64,000 nt of DNA, taken from NCBI RefSeq assembly GCF_019733355.1, contig NZ_JAIHLQ010000016.1, positions 1 through 64,000 of the forward strand. Direction: 5' to 3'. The notes beneath the pieces were generated by a model. That model was not told the origin of the DNA and did not search any database. It was given only the letters and a program-made list of their open reading frames with translations. The position numbers and the translations under genes are program-made. The first letter of the stretch is position 1. Every line of letters starts with the position of its first letter. Source of the stretch: Pseudomonas baetica (GTDB taxonomy: Bacteria > Pseudomonadota > Gammaproteobacteria > Pseudomonadales > Pseudomonadaceae). Shown in pieces: positions 6,792-16,077 of this stretch.

Positions 6792-8951
6792 TCAGTCTTC
6801 TTCTTCGCGTTGCAATTCAAACAGCAGCAGTGAACGGCCAGTGACCGAGTATTCATGACCGAACTCGAAGCGTTCCTGGCCACGAATCGACGGTTGATTG
6901 GTATCGACCATGCACGTCCAGAAACTGCCCTCAGGAACCTCCGGCAAGGTGAAGTTGACGATGTCGTGGTGCGCGTTGACCACCAATAGCAGCGTCGCAT
7001 CGGCACCTTTGCGACGGATGCCGGTTTCCTGTGCGCGGCCATCGAGCAGCATGCCCAGGCAGCGGTTGTGTGCGTCGTGCCAATGCTCGGTGGTCATCTC
7101 GGTGGCGTCCGGCGCGAGCCAGGTCACGTCTTTGACGCCGATGTCCTCGTTGTACTCGCCGACCAGAAAACGTCCACGGCGCAGGATCGGATACGCCAGA
7201 CGCAGCTTGATCAGACGTTTGACGAATTTGAGCAGCGCTTGCCCGTCTTCGCTCAGGTCCCAGTTGACCCAGCCGATCTCGCTGTCCTGGCAATAGGCGT
7301 TGTTATTGCCGTCCTGGGTTCGGGCGAATTCGTCACCGGCAACGATCATCGGCGTGCCTTGGGCCAGCAGCAGTGTGGCGAAGAAGTTGCGCATCTGCCG
7401 GTGGCGCAGGGCGTTGATGTCAGGGTCGTCAGTCGGGCCTTCGACGCCGTGGTTCCACGACAGATTATTGTTGCTGCCGTCCTGATTATTCTCGTCGTTG
7501 GCTTCGTTGTGTTTGTCGTTGTACGACACCAGATCGTTGAGGGTGAAACCGTCGTGAGCGGTGATGAAGTTCACCGACGAATACGGCCGTCGTCCGCGCT
7601 GGTTGAACATCTCGCCCGAAGCGGTCATGCGGCTGGCGAAGTCGGCCACCTGGCCGTCGTCACCTTTCCAGAATGCACGCACGGTGTCGCGGAACTTGTC
7701 GTTCCACTCGACCCAGCCCGGCGGGAATTTGCCGACCTGATAGCCTCCGGGGCCACAATCCCAGGGCTCGGCGATCATTTTTACCTGACGCAGCACCGGG
7801 TCCTGGCGGCAGGCAACAAGGAAGCTGTGACGCTCGTCGAAACCGTCGTGATAGCGGCCGAGAATGGTCGCCAGATCGAAGCGGAAACCGTCGACATGCA
7901 TTTCGCTGGCCCAGTAGCGCAGCGAGTCGGTGACCATTTGCAGCACGCACGGGTGGCTCAGATCCAGCGTGTTGCCGGTGCCGGAATCGTTGATGTAGAA
8001 GCGTTTGTCATCCGGCATCAAGCGGTAGTAGGAGGCGTTGTCGATGCCGCGCATCGACAGGGTCGGGCCTTGTTCGTTGCCCTCGGCGGTGTGGTTGTAG
8101 ACCACGTCAAGGATCACTTCGAGATTGGCTTCGTGCAGGTGCGCGACCATCTCCTTGAATTCGGCGATCTTGCCGCTGGCCAGATAGCGCGGGTCGGGAG
8201 CGAAAAACGCGATGCTGTTGTAGCCCCAGTAATTGGTCATGCCCTTGTGCAGCAGGTGCTGGTCATTGACGAACGCGTGGATCGGCAAAAGCTCAACGGT
8301 CGAAACCCCGACACTGCGAATGTGCTTGAGCACATCGTCGTTCATCAGTCCGGCGAAAGTGCCGCGTACGATTTCCGGAACCGAGGGGTGCCGCATGCTG
8401 ATGCCGCGCACGTGGGTCTCATAAATAATGGTCTTGTCCCACGGCACGCTGACGCGCTGGTCGTTGCCCCAGGTGTGCGCCGGGTCGATGACTTTGCACT
8501 TGGGCACGAAGGGGGCGCTGTCGCGTTCATCGAAGCTGAGGTCGGCGTCGGGGTGGCCGATGGTGTAGCCAAATAGCGCCTCCGACCACTTGAGTTCACC
8601 GACCAGCTGTTTGGCGTACGGGTCGATGAGCAACTTGTTGTGGTTGAAGCGGTGGCCGTTGGCCGGGTCATATGCGCCGTAGACACGGTAGCCGTAGATC
8701 AGTCCCGGATGTGCGTCGGGCAAGTAGCCGTGGTAGATCTCGTCGGTGTATTCCGGCAGTTCGATGCGTTCGAGCTCGACTTCACCGGCATCATCGAAAA
8801 TGCACAGTTCAACTTTGGTGGCGTTGGCGGAGAACAGGGCAAAGTTCACCCCCAAACCATCCCAGGTCGCGCCGAGCGGGAAGGGCAGGCCTTCGCGGAT
8901 TCTTGAGGGTTCGGCGTGCTGTGCGGGCTCGGCTTTCTTTGGATGGGTCAT
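6792..8951 (-). CDS. glgX: Glycogen debranching enzyme GlgX
   Basis: 719 residues from the ATG at 8951, which has AGGAG upstream (GCAGGAGCAATC). The protein carries an N-terminal CBM48-like module (PLGATWDGLGVNFALFSANA) and a GH13 catalytic barrel with DVVYNHTAEG, DGFRFDLA, the catalytic-Glu strand MIAEPWD, and NFITAHDGFTL. It hydrolyses alpha-1,6 branches of glycogen already trimmed by phosphorylase. It follows the DUF2934 gene after 125 bp that hold a degenerate REP sequence, so its expression may be partly uncoupled from the genes upstream. Confidence 0.95.
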   Translation of the reverse strand: MTHPKKAEPAQHAEPSRIREGLPFPLGATWDGLGVNFALFSANATKVELCIFDDAGEVELERIELPEYTDEIYHGYLPDAHPGLIYGYRVYGAYDPANGHRFNHNKLLIDPYAKQLVGELKWSEALFGYTIGHPDADLSFDERDSAPFVPKCKVIDPAHTWGNDQRVSVPWDKTIIYETHVRGISMRHPSVPEIVRGTFAGLMNDDVLKHIRSVGVSTVELLPIHAFVNDQHLLHKGMTNYWGYNSIAFFAPDPRYLASGKIAEFKEMVAHLHEANLEVILDVVYNHTAEGNEQGPTLSMRGIDNASYYRLMPDDKRFYINDSGTGNTLDLSHPCVLQMVTDSLRYWASEMHVDGFRFDLATILGRYHDGFDERHSFLVACRQDPVLRQVKMIAEPWDCGPGGYQVGKFPPGWVEWNDKFRDTVRAFWKGDDGQVADFASRMTASGEMFNQRGRRPYSSVNFITAHDGFTLNDLVSYNDKHNEANDENNQDGSNNNLSWNHGVEGPTDDPDINALRHRQMRNFFATLLLAQGTPMIVAGDEFARTQDGNNNAYCQDSEIGWVNWDLSEDGQALLKFVKRLIKLRLAYPILRRGRFLVGEYNEDIGVKDVTWLAPDATEMTTEHWHDAHNRCLGMLLDGRAQETGIRRKGADATLLLVVNAHHDIVNFTLPEVPEGSFWTCMVDTNQPSIRGQERFEFGHEYSVTGRSLLLFELQREEED

Positions 8952-8982
8952 GATTGCTCCTGCAAAACGGATGAATTCTGGG

Positions 8983-9052
8983 CTGAAACAGGGGGGCTTG
9001 TTTCTTGAGGGCGAACGCCCCCTCGGTGGCGAGCAAGCCCGCCACACGTTCA
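8983..9052. repeat. Degenerate REP/hairpin sequence between the DUF2934 gene and glgX
   Basis: Contains GAGGGCGAACGCCCCCTC and GTGGCGAGCAAGCCCGCCAC, two short imperfect hairpins that match the GAGCAAGCCCGC repeat family seen elsewhere in the window. It may act as an mRNA stability or attenuation element inside the operon. Confidence 0.5.
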
Positions 9053-9076
9053 TTCAGTTCAATAATCGGGAGAGCG

Positions 9077-9391
9077 TCAGTTCGCCGGAGGCTTGCGCGG
9101 TGCGCGCGGCTTTTTCTCAGCGGTTTTTTCGCCCGGCGGGACGACTTTTGCGGCGCTCGATGGCTTGGCTTTGGCCGGCGCTTTGGGCTTGGCTGCCGGA
9201 GCTTTCACCTCAGCGGTCTTGGTAGCAGTCTTACTGCCGGCAGCTTTCGGCGATTTCTTCGGTGCCAGCGCTTCAGCCTCGGCCAATTTACGCGCCATCT
9301 CCCAGTGACGCGCTTCATGACCTTCGGGTTTACCTTCGGATTCCCAGATCTGATAGGCGAATTCGCGGATGCGTTTATCGTCGGTGCTCAT
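9077..9391 (-). CDS. DUF2934 domain protein with Lys/Ala/Pro-rich tail
   Basis: 104 residues. Residues 1-45 (KRIREFAYQIWESEGKPEG then HEARHWEMA) match the DUF2934 pattern, a short helical domain found beside glycogen and trehalose genes. The rest is a low-complexity basic tail of KAP and AKPK repeats, resembling histone-like tails. The start has AGGAG. It sits 27 bp after treY in the trehalose operon, as its P. aeruginosa counterpart does. Its molecular role is not known to me. Confidence 0.85.
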   Translation of the reverse strand: MSTDDKRIREFAYQIWESEGKPEGHEARHWEMARKLAEAEALAPKKSPKAAGSKTATKTAEVKAPAAKPKAPAKAKPSSAAKVVPPGEKTAEKKPRAPRKPPAN

Positions 9392-9418
9392 CGTAATGCT
9401 CCTGAACTGAACTCGTGC

Positions 9419-12187
9419 TTACGTTAAGTGTTGGATAAAGAGATTCACCGGGACATCCCCCAGCGCGTCGCTGACATTCAGCTCCCTGTTTTTTGTGACT
9501 GCGCTGCTTGAAAAAAGTCCCTTCAGGTTTGCGTCAGAGGCGGCGAACGGTAAAACCACCCGAGTGTCGCCCCAGCGCAGCGCATCGACCTGAGGTACAG
9601 CACTGTTTTCCAGCAGTGTTGCGCAACGGATCGGCACGATCACGATGGCCTGCCTGTCCTCATGCTCGCGGGCAAACGCGAGTACGTTGTGCGCCTGGCT
9701 GCCCAGTACCTCAAGGGCCTGGTACGAGCCACGCCGAAACAGCTCAGCGTGTTCAGCGCGCAGGTTCAGCACTTGAGCGATCAAGGCTTGCTTGATGCGC
9801 CCGTCACGCCAGTTCGCTAGGCATTGCGATGTCGGCACTTGTGCCTGCAAGGCGTGCTCGCGAGCGGCGTAATCCACCGGCCGACGGTTATCCGGATCAA
9901 CCAGGCTGAAGTCCCAGAACTCGTTGCCTTGATACAGATCCGGCACTCCCGGTACCGTCATGTGCAGCAAGGTTTGCGCCAAGCCGTTGAGCGCGCCGGC
10001 AGCAGCGATGCTGTTGACGGTCTTGCTCAGTGCAGCGCGCAGCCACTCACCTTCATCGCCGGTCAGCAGTTTTTCGGTGAACGCCTGCGTGGCGTTTTCA
10101 TAGGCTTCGTTGGGCGCGCTCCAACTGCTTTGCAGCTTGGCCTCGCGCAGAGCTTTCTGTTGCCACTGCCAGATGCGTTTGGCGTAGTCGGCGAAACCGG
10201 CCTGATCGTCATCCTGTAAATCCAGCGGCCAACTACCGATCAGCGCCTGGTAGAGGATCAGTTCGTCGCCGGTCGACGGCATTTGATCATCAAGGCGCAC
10301 CGGGCGGGCGAGGGCGCGCCACAACTCGATCTGTTCGGCGTACCAGTGGCTGCGCTCGCTCAGCACCGCGAGGCGTGCGCGGGTGTCTTCGCCGCGTTTG
10401 TGATCGTGGGTGGCGGTGGCCAGCAGGTTGTCGGGAAACTCGGTCAGGCGTTGCTGATTGATTGCATGGAAATCGCTGACTGGCGCGCTGAACTGTTCGG
10501 TGTTGTAGCCAACGTCATTGCGCGACAGCAGCACGGCGGAGCGGTACAGCGCAGTGTCTTCCACGGCTTTGGCCGCTGCCGGTGACGTCAGTTGTTGAAA
10601 GCGTACGCAGGCATGCTTGAGGATTTTGCGCGAGCGCCCGCGGGGTTTGCGTCGCCACGGCGTGCCACCGAGCCATGCCGCCACGCAGTCGAGCACCGGC
10701 CAGTCGCCTTCGCCCAGTGTCTGCCGGGCACCGTCCATGGCGTGCTGGAAAATTTCATCGTCTTGCGCCGAACGACCCATCGCGCTGATGTAGGTGCGAT
10801 ACACCGGGAAATGCACGATCAACGCCTGCAAGACCCGGCGGATTGCGCCGAGGGTCAAGTCGCGGGTCATCAGGTCATCACGGGCCACTTGCAGCAACGC
10901 CTGAGCGACGCTTTCGCAATCGCTGGCCAGCGAACCGTTGAGGATCTGCTGACGGGCCAGCTGCGCCTCTTCGATAAACGCAGCCGGGCGTTCGGTGCGC
11001 CGCTGCCACAGCTCACCGAGCACATGTTCGCCATCCGGATCGTGTTGCAGCAGGGACAACTGATTCATGAACTCATAACCGGTGGTGCCGTCCACTGCCC
11101 AGTCGCGGCGCAGGGTTTCGCCGGCGCCCAGGATCTTCTCGACGTAGATTGGCAAATGCCTTCCCGGCGCCAACCGATCCAGACGTCGGCGCAGCTTGCG
11201 GCAATAACCGCGTGGGTCGGCGAGGCCGTCGATGTGGTCGATGCGCAAGCCGTCGACCAACCCCTCGGCGACCAACTGGAAGATTTTGCCGTGGGTGGCC
11301 TCGAACACGGCCGGCCGTTCGACACGCAAACCACCGAGCTCGTTGATGTCGAAAAAACGCCGCCAGTTGATGTCATCCGCGGCGGTGCGCCAACTGGCCA
11401 GGCGATAACTCTGGCGTTCCAGCAACTCATGCAGCTTGTGAAAGCCTTCTTCGGTGGTGGAGTCGTAATGCGCCAGATGGCTGTGGATGGCTGCCAGTAT
11501 CCGCGGGTCACTCGCTCGCTGTTGCAACTCTTCCTTGAGTGGAGCCGCCAGCGAATGGGCGTCGGTTTGATAGCTGAGGGCACTGAAACGATCCGCGAGG
11601 GTTTTCAGTGTTTCATCAGACTTGAGCAACTCGCCGTAATCATTCGGGCAGATCGGGAAGTGATGGTCGTAATGCTCAACGTGGAAGCTGCCGGTTTGTG
11701 CGTTGAAATGCAGCTTCAGGGTGCCTTCCTGCAACGCGACGCCGTAATCGCTGCCCAGAAACGGCAGCAGCAACTGGCCTTCCATCAACGGGTCAGGCGA
11801 GTGCCATTGAATGTCGAAAAATTCTCCATAGGGACTCAACCGTCCCCATTCCAGCAGGTCCAGCCACCACGGGTTGTCGCTGCCACCGACGGCCATGTGA
11901 TTGGACACGATGTCGAGGATCAACCCCATATTGTGTTCACGCAAGGTGCTGACCAAGTGCCGCAGGGCCGGTTCGCCGCCCAGTTCCGGGTTCACTTGCG
12001 TCGGGTCGACCACGTCGTAACCGTGCATGGAGCCTGCCCGCGCGGCGAGCAGCGGCGAAGCGTAAATATGGCTGATGCCGAGCCGGGCGAAATACGGCAC
12101 CAGGGGCACCGCGTGTTCAAGGGTAAAACCTTTGTGAAATTGCAGTCGCAGGGTGGCGCGTAGCGGTTGGATGAGCGTTTGATTCAT
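9419..12187 (-). CDS. treY: Maltooligosyl trehalose synthase TreY
   Basis: 922 residues, the expected length. The GH13 barrel shows TLRLQFHKGFTLEHA near the N-terminus, the region-I motif LILDIVSNHMA, the catalytic barrel motif GLRIDHIDGLADP, and the C-terminal MTVPGVPDLYQGNEFWDFSL typical of TreY. It converts the reducing-end alpha-1,4 bond of a maltodextrin to alpha-1,1. Its ATG overlaps the malQ stop by four bases. Together with TreZ it makes trehalose from glucan, a response to osmotic and desiccation stress in pseudomonads. Confidence 0.95.
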   Translation of the reverse strand: MNQTLIQPLRATLRLQFHKGFTLEHAVPLVPYFARLGISHIYASPLLAARAGSMHGYDVVDPTQVNPELGGEPALRHLVSTLREHNMGLILDIVSNHMAVGGSDNPWWLDLLEWGRLSPYGEFFDIQWHSPDPLMEGQLLLPFLGSDYGVALQEGTLKLHFNAQTGSFHVEHYDHHFPICPNDYGELLKSDETLKTLADRFSALSYQTDAHSLAAPLKEELQQRASDPRILAAIHSHLAHYDSTTEEGFHKLHELLERQSYRLASWRTAADDINWRRFFDINELGGLRVERPAVFEATHGKIFQLVAEGLVDGLRIDHIDGLADPRGYCRKLRRRLDRLAPGRHLPIYVEKILGAGETLRRDWAVDGTTGYEFMNQLSLLQHDPDGEHVLGELWQRRTERPAAFIEEAQLARQQILNGSLASDCESVAQALLQVARDDLMTRDLTLGAIRRVLQALIVHFPVYRTYISAMGRSAQDDEIFQHAMDGARQTLGEGDWPVLDCVAAWLGGTPWRRKPRGRSRKILKHACVRFQQLTSPAAAKAVEDTALYRSAVLLSRNDVGYNTEQFSAPVSDFHAINQQRLTEFPDNLLATATHDHKRGEDTRARLAVLSERSHWYAEQIELWRALARPVRLDDQMPSTGDELILYQALIGSWPLDLQDDDQAGFADYAKRIWQWQQKALREAKLQSSWSAPNEAYENATQAFTEKLLTGDEGEWLRAALSKTVNSIAAAGALNGLAQTLLHMTVPGVPDLYQGNEFWDFSLVDPDNRRPVDYAAREHALQAQVPTSQCLANWRDGRIKQALIAQVLNLRAEHAELFRRGSYQALEVLGSQAHNVLAFAREHEDRQAIVIVPIRCATLLENSAVPQVDALRWGDTRVVLPFAASDANLKGLFSSSAVTKNRELNVSDALGDVPVNLFIQHLT

Positions 12188-14262
12188 TGGTCACGCTCGG
12201 CAGCCTGAAGGCGCGCGCACGCTAGGAGTTCCAACCGTCGCGCGGCGTCAGCGCCATCGAGCAACGTTTCGCTGTTGCCGGGCAAGCGCCGCGACCAGTT
12301 CGGGTGGGTATCGATTGTGCCGGGCAAGTTCGCCTGCTCATTGATGCCCAGCGCATCTTCCAGAGGCAGCAACACCAGCGGTGCGCGGGTATGGCCGAGG
12401 AAACGCACACTGGCATCGATCACTTGGTCGGCCTCGTGGGATTCCTCTCGAAAATTCTGCGGGTCTTGGCTCAACGCGCTGCGCAGGCCTTCGCGCTCAC
12501 GTTGACGGTGATGACGCCATTCGATTTCGCCATTGGCATCGACAAAGCCCAATCGCGCATTCCAGTCGATATCGCGGCCATGCCACCAGCCGTTGAGTGT
12601 CGGCAGGTCATGGGTGCTGGTAGTGGCCAGCGCATTGTCCGGCCAGTCGAGGATCGGTTTGAAACGCGTGTTGTCCTGTTCGAACAGCAGCACGCGCATG
12701 CCCAGTATCGAGCGGGCGATGAGTTTTTCCTGGAGCCCCTCCGGCACGGTGCCGAGGTCTTCGCCGAGGACGATCGCTTGATGGCGATGGGATTCGAGGG
12801 TCAGCAAGCGCAGCAGATCGTCGACCGGGTAATACAGGTACGCGCCGTCGGCCGGCGCCGCACCGTTGGGGATCACCCACAGACGTTGCAGGCCCATCAC
12901 ATGATCAATGCGCAGGCCGCCAGCATGGGCGAAATTGGCGCGCAGCATCTCGATGAATGCACGAAAGCCATTGCGGATCAGGCCTTCGGGGGAAAACGCT
13001 GAAATCCCCCAGCCTTGTCCGGCGCGATTGAGGATATCGGGCGGCGCACCCACGGTCAGTGAAGCGAGCAGTTCATCCTGAAAACTCCAGGCTTGGCTGC
13101 CGGCGCCATCGGCACCCACCGCAAGGTCAGCGATCAGGCCGATGCCCATGCCGGCGCTGCGGGCGGCGGTTTGCGCACGCTGCAGGCAGCGATGAATCAG
13201 CCATTGGCAGAACGCGAAGTAAGCGATGCGTTCGGCGTATTCCTCGGCAAAGGCTTCCAGGGCAGCGCCGCGCGGGTCGTGCCAATGCTCGGGCCATTCG
13301 CGCCAGTCGAGGCTTTCGCCACGGGCGGCGCGCATTTCCTGGATCGCTTCAAAGCGGCAGTGGTTTTCCAGCGCTTCGCCACCGGCATGACGGAAACTGG
13401 TGAAGTCCGGATGCAGCGGGTGATCACCGGCAACGAAGCCTTCGTACAGCGCTTGCAGCAATTGCAGTTTGGCGTCGGCGGCGGTTGGCCAGTCGATCAG
13501 TTTCAGGTCTTGCAGTTGCGTAAATTGCTCTGCCAGGCCCGCGGCGTCGATGGCATCACGCAAGGCGCGTTCGCCGAGAATCGCTCCCGGCGCGGCGTAT
13601 AGGGCGTTGAGGAACAGACGACTGGACGGCGAGTAAGGACTGTAACGGCCGGTGTCGGCGCTGAACATCGCGTGCAGCGGGCTGATCGCCAAGGCCTCGG
13701 CACCGCGTTCGCCTGCCACTCGAGCGAGGTCTTCCAAGGCTTGAGTGTCGCCGAAGCCGCCGTCACCGGGGCGGCGCAACGAATACAGCTGCACGCTCAG
13801 GCCCCACACACGCGGGATCGGGTTGTCCACCGCATCGCCGACGCTGAAGCAGCGTTCAGGCGCCACGGCCAGCGTGAAGTATTGATCGCCGATGTGCACT
13901 TGCTGATAACCAACCGGAATCAGCCCGGGCAGTATCGCTTGCGCATCCAGTTTCAGGTTCAGTCGCGAACCGTCTTCGAGGTGAATCTCACAAGGGGTTT
14001 GAGGTGCAAAATAGCGCGCCAGATCAACGCCAGCGCCGACATCGGCGGTCAGCAGCGGTGGCAGGTGGCGGTCTTGCTGGACTTGTTGCAGTTCAAGCAG
14101 GCTGGCGTCGATTTCCTGCGTCGTACTGGCTGGGTGGCCGAGCCCGATCAGGACATTGCGCAACACCGCCGGAGCGACTTTTTGCGGGCGGCCGTTGGCG
14201 TCGATCCAGTCGACGGCAAGGCCGGCGCGGCTTGCAAGAATTTCCAGTTGCGCATCGCTCAT
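12184..14262 (-). CDS. malQ: 4-alpha-glucanotransferase (amylomaltase) MalQ
   Basis: 692 residues from the ATG at 14262, which overlaps the treZ stop (ATGA). GH77 features are visible: YSPSSRLFLNALY, GIGLIADLAVG, GLRIDHVMGLQRLWVIP, LGEDLGTVP, and STHDLPTLNGWW. It transfers maltooligosaccharides between glucan chains, so it can supply long maltodextrins to TreY or recycle short ones. The residues before the 14262 start in frame belong to treZ coding sequence and are not conserved. Confidence 0.95.
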   Translation of the reverse strand: MSDAQLEILASRAGLAVDWIDANGRPQKVAPAVLRNVLIGLGHPASTTQEIDASLLELQQVQQDRHLPPLLTADVGAGVDLARYFAPQTPCEIHLEDGSRLNLKLDAQAILPGLIPVGYQQVHIGDQYFTLAVAPERCFSVGDAVDNPIPRVWGLSVQLYSLRRPGDGGFGDTQALEDLARVAGERGAEALAISPLHAMFSADTGRYSPYSPSSRLFLNALYAAPGAILGERALRDAIDAAGLAEQFTQLQDLKLIDWPTAADAKLQLLQALYEGFVAGDHPLHPDFTSFRHAGGEALENHCRFEAIQEMRAARGESLDWREWPEHWHDPRGAALEAFAEEYAERIAYFAFCQWLIHRCLQRAQTAARSAGMGIGLIADLAVGADGAGSQAWSFQDELLASLTVGAPPDILNRAGQGWGISAFSPEGLIRNGFRAFIEMLRANFAHAGGLRIDHVMGLQRLWVIPNGAAPADGAYLYYPVDDLLRLLTLESHRHQAIVLGEDLGTVPEGLQEKLIARSILGMRVLLFEQDNTRFKPILDWPDNALATTSTHDLPTLNGWWHGRDIDWNARLGFVDANGEIEWRHHRQREREGLRSALSQDPQNFREESHEADQVIDASVRFLGHTRAPLVLLPLEDALGINEQANLPGTIDTHPNWSRRLPGNSETLLDGADAARRLELLACARLQAAERDQ

Positions 14263-16061
14263 AGGCGCTCTCCATCCAGAGGTTGCAAAGGGGTTGCGGC
14301 CGTGAGGCTGACGAGCGCGCAATACGGGGGCAGCAGGCCCTCATCCGATAACCCGACGGCACTTGGCTGTTGAAACAGCCACACCGCGTCGGTTCGTGGA
14401 GGGTTGACCACCGCCGTATTGCTGAGGTTCAGGTCAATTCGCAGTTCGCTGCCATTGCCCAAGCGCCAGCGTGCGCTGACGGCGCCGTGGCCGAGCATGT
14501 GCGCGCCCAGCGCTTGCGTGCCGGGAAGGTTGGGAATGATGGACTGATGGCGCAATTGCAGGAGTTGCCGATACAGCGCGAGGGTTTCCTGCTGTTTGGC
14601 GGTGCCGTTGCCTGTCAAGCGTGGCTGTGAAGCGTGGAAGGTTTGCAAGGCGTTGGGATCGGGGATTTGCTCGCGCTTGTGTGGGTCGGTGAAGGCGCTG
14701 AACGCGGCAAACTCGTTGCGTCGCCCTTCGCGCACCAACTGCGCGAGTTCGTCGTGATGGCTGGTAAAGAACAGGAACGGCTGCTCAGCGGCAAACTCGT
14801 CGCCCATGAACATCAGTGGAATCATCGGTGACATCAGCAGCAACACCGTTGCCGCTTGCAGCGCGCGCGGATCAGCAAGCTGATGCAGACGTTCGCCGAA
14901 GGCGCGGTTGCCGATCTGGTCGTGGTTCTGCAAAAACAACACGAACGCGGTGGAGGGCAAATGCTCGCTCGGCTCACCCCGGGGTTCGCCGTGGCGAGTG
15001 ATATGCCCCTGGAACACGAAACCCTGGCTTAGACAGCGCACCAGTTGCTCGGTGGGTTGCTGGGCATAGTCGGCGTAATAGGCGTCGGTTTCGCCGGTCA
15101 GCAGCACATGCAAGGCGTTATGGCCGTCGTCATTCCACTGCGCGTCGTAATTTTCTTCCAGCAGACTCGACTGGTTCAGCTCGTTTTCGACGGTCAGCCA
15201 GACATGGCGAGTCGGGTCGATTTGCTGGCGTACCCGTTGGGCCAGTTCGGGGAGGAAATCCGGACTGTCTATGGCGTGCACCGCGTCCAGGCGCAAGCCG
15301 TCGAAACGGTACTCGAGCAGCCACATCAACGCATTTTCGATGAAGAAATCACGTACCTCGGTACGGCGGAAGTCGATCGCTGCGCCCCACGGCGTGTGTT
15401 TGTCTTCGCGAAAGAATCCTTTGGCGTAGCGGTGCAGGTAATTGCCGTCAGGGCCGAAGTGGTTGTAGACCACATCCAGAATCACTGCCAAGCCATGGCC
15501 GTGGGCGCTGTCGATCAAATGTTTGAGTTGTTCCGGGGTGCCGTAGGAGGCTTGCGGCGCGTAGGGCAGGACACCGTCATACCCCCAGTTTCGCGCACCC
15601 GGAAATTGCGCCAGCGGCATCAGCTCAATGGCCGTGATGCCCAGTGCGGCGAGCCGTTCCAGATGTTGCTCGACTTCAGCGAAACCGCCGAGCGCACCAA
15701 CGTGCAACTCGTAGATCACCGCCTCGCTCCAGGGCCGGCCGTGCCAGGTACTGTGCTGCCATGGGTAGGCGAGGGGGTCGACAACCACGCTTTGGCGGTC
15801 GAGGTCGCCATCCTGCGCTCTGGAGGCCGGGTCCGGCACCTCCAGTTCGCCATCGATGTTGTAGCGGTAACGGCTGCCTGCCGGGCAGCGTGTCTGGATC
15901 ACAAACCAGCCATCAGCCTGAGGCAGCATCGGCACAGAACGTCCGTCTTCGAGTTCGACACTGACGTAAAACGCATCCGGCGCCCATAGCGCGAACTGCG
16001 TGTGTTCGGCATCCAGCATGATTGCGCCGTGGGGCCAGGTCTCTTGGGTCCGTAACGGCAT
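14259..16061 (-). CDS. treZ: Maltooligosyl trehalose trehalohydrolase TreZ
   Basis: 600 residues from the ATG at 16061 (GGGAG upstream), 16 bp after the glgA stop. It has an N-terminal CBM48-like module (FALWAPDAFYVSVELEDG), then a GH13 barrel with LDVVYNHFGPDGNYL, DGLRLDAVHAI, the VENELNQSS catalytic-Glu region and FLQNHDQIGNRA. It releases trehalose from the chain end made by TreY. Confidence 0.95.
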   Translation of the reverse strand: MPLRTQETWPHGAIMLDAEHTQFALWAPDAFYVSVELEDGRSVPMLPQADGWFVIQTRCPAGSRYRYNIDGELEVPDPASRAQDGDLDRQSVVVDPLAYPWQHSTWHGRPWSEAVIYELHVGALGGFAEVEQHLERLAALGITAIELMPLAQFPGARNWGYDGVLPYAPQASYGTPEQLKHLIDSAHGHGLAVILDVVYNHFGPDGNYLHRYAKGFFREDKHTPWGAAIDFRRTEVRDFFIENALMWLLEYRFDGLRLDAVHAIDSPDFLPELAQRVRQQIDPTRHVWLTVENELNQSSLLEENYDAQWNDDGHNALHVLLTGETDAYYADYAQQPTEQLVRCLSQGFVFQGHITRHGEPRGEPSEHLPSTAFVLFLQNHDQIGNRAFGERLHQLADPRALQAATVLLLMSPMIPLMFMGDEFAAEQPFLFFTSHHDELAQLVREGRRNEFAAFSAFTDPHKREQIPDPNALQTFHASQPRLTGNGTAKQQETLALYRQLLQLRHQSIIPNLPGTQALGAHMLGHGAVSARWRLGNGSELRIDLNLSNTAVVNPPRTDAVWLFQQPSAVGLSDEGLLPPYCALVSLTAATPLQPLDGERL

Positions 16062-16077
16062 CGTTGAAACTCCCTGA

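Noticed and set aside
10592..12163. Long plus-strand open frame opposite treY
   Set aside because: Shadow of treY; no ribosome site and no recognisable protein. The same holds for frames opposite glgX (7068-8576) and the dehydrogenase/hydrolase pair (18906-20282).
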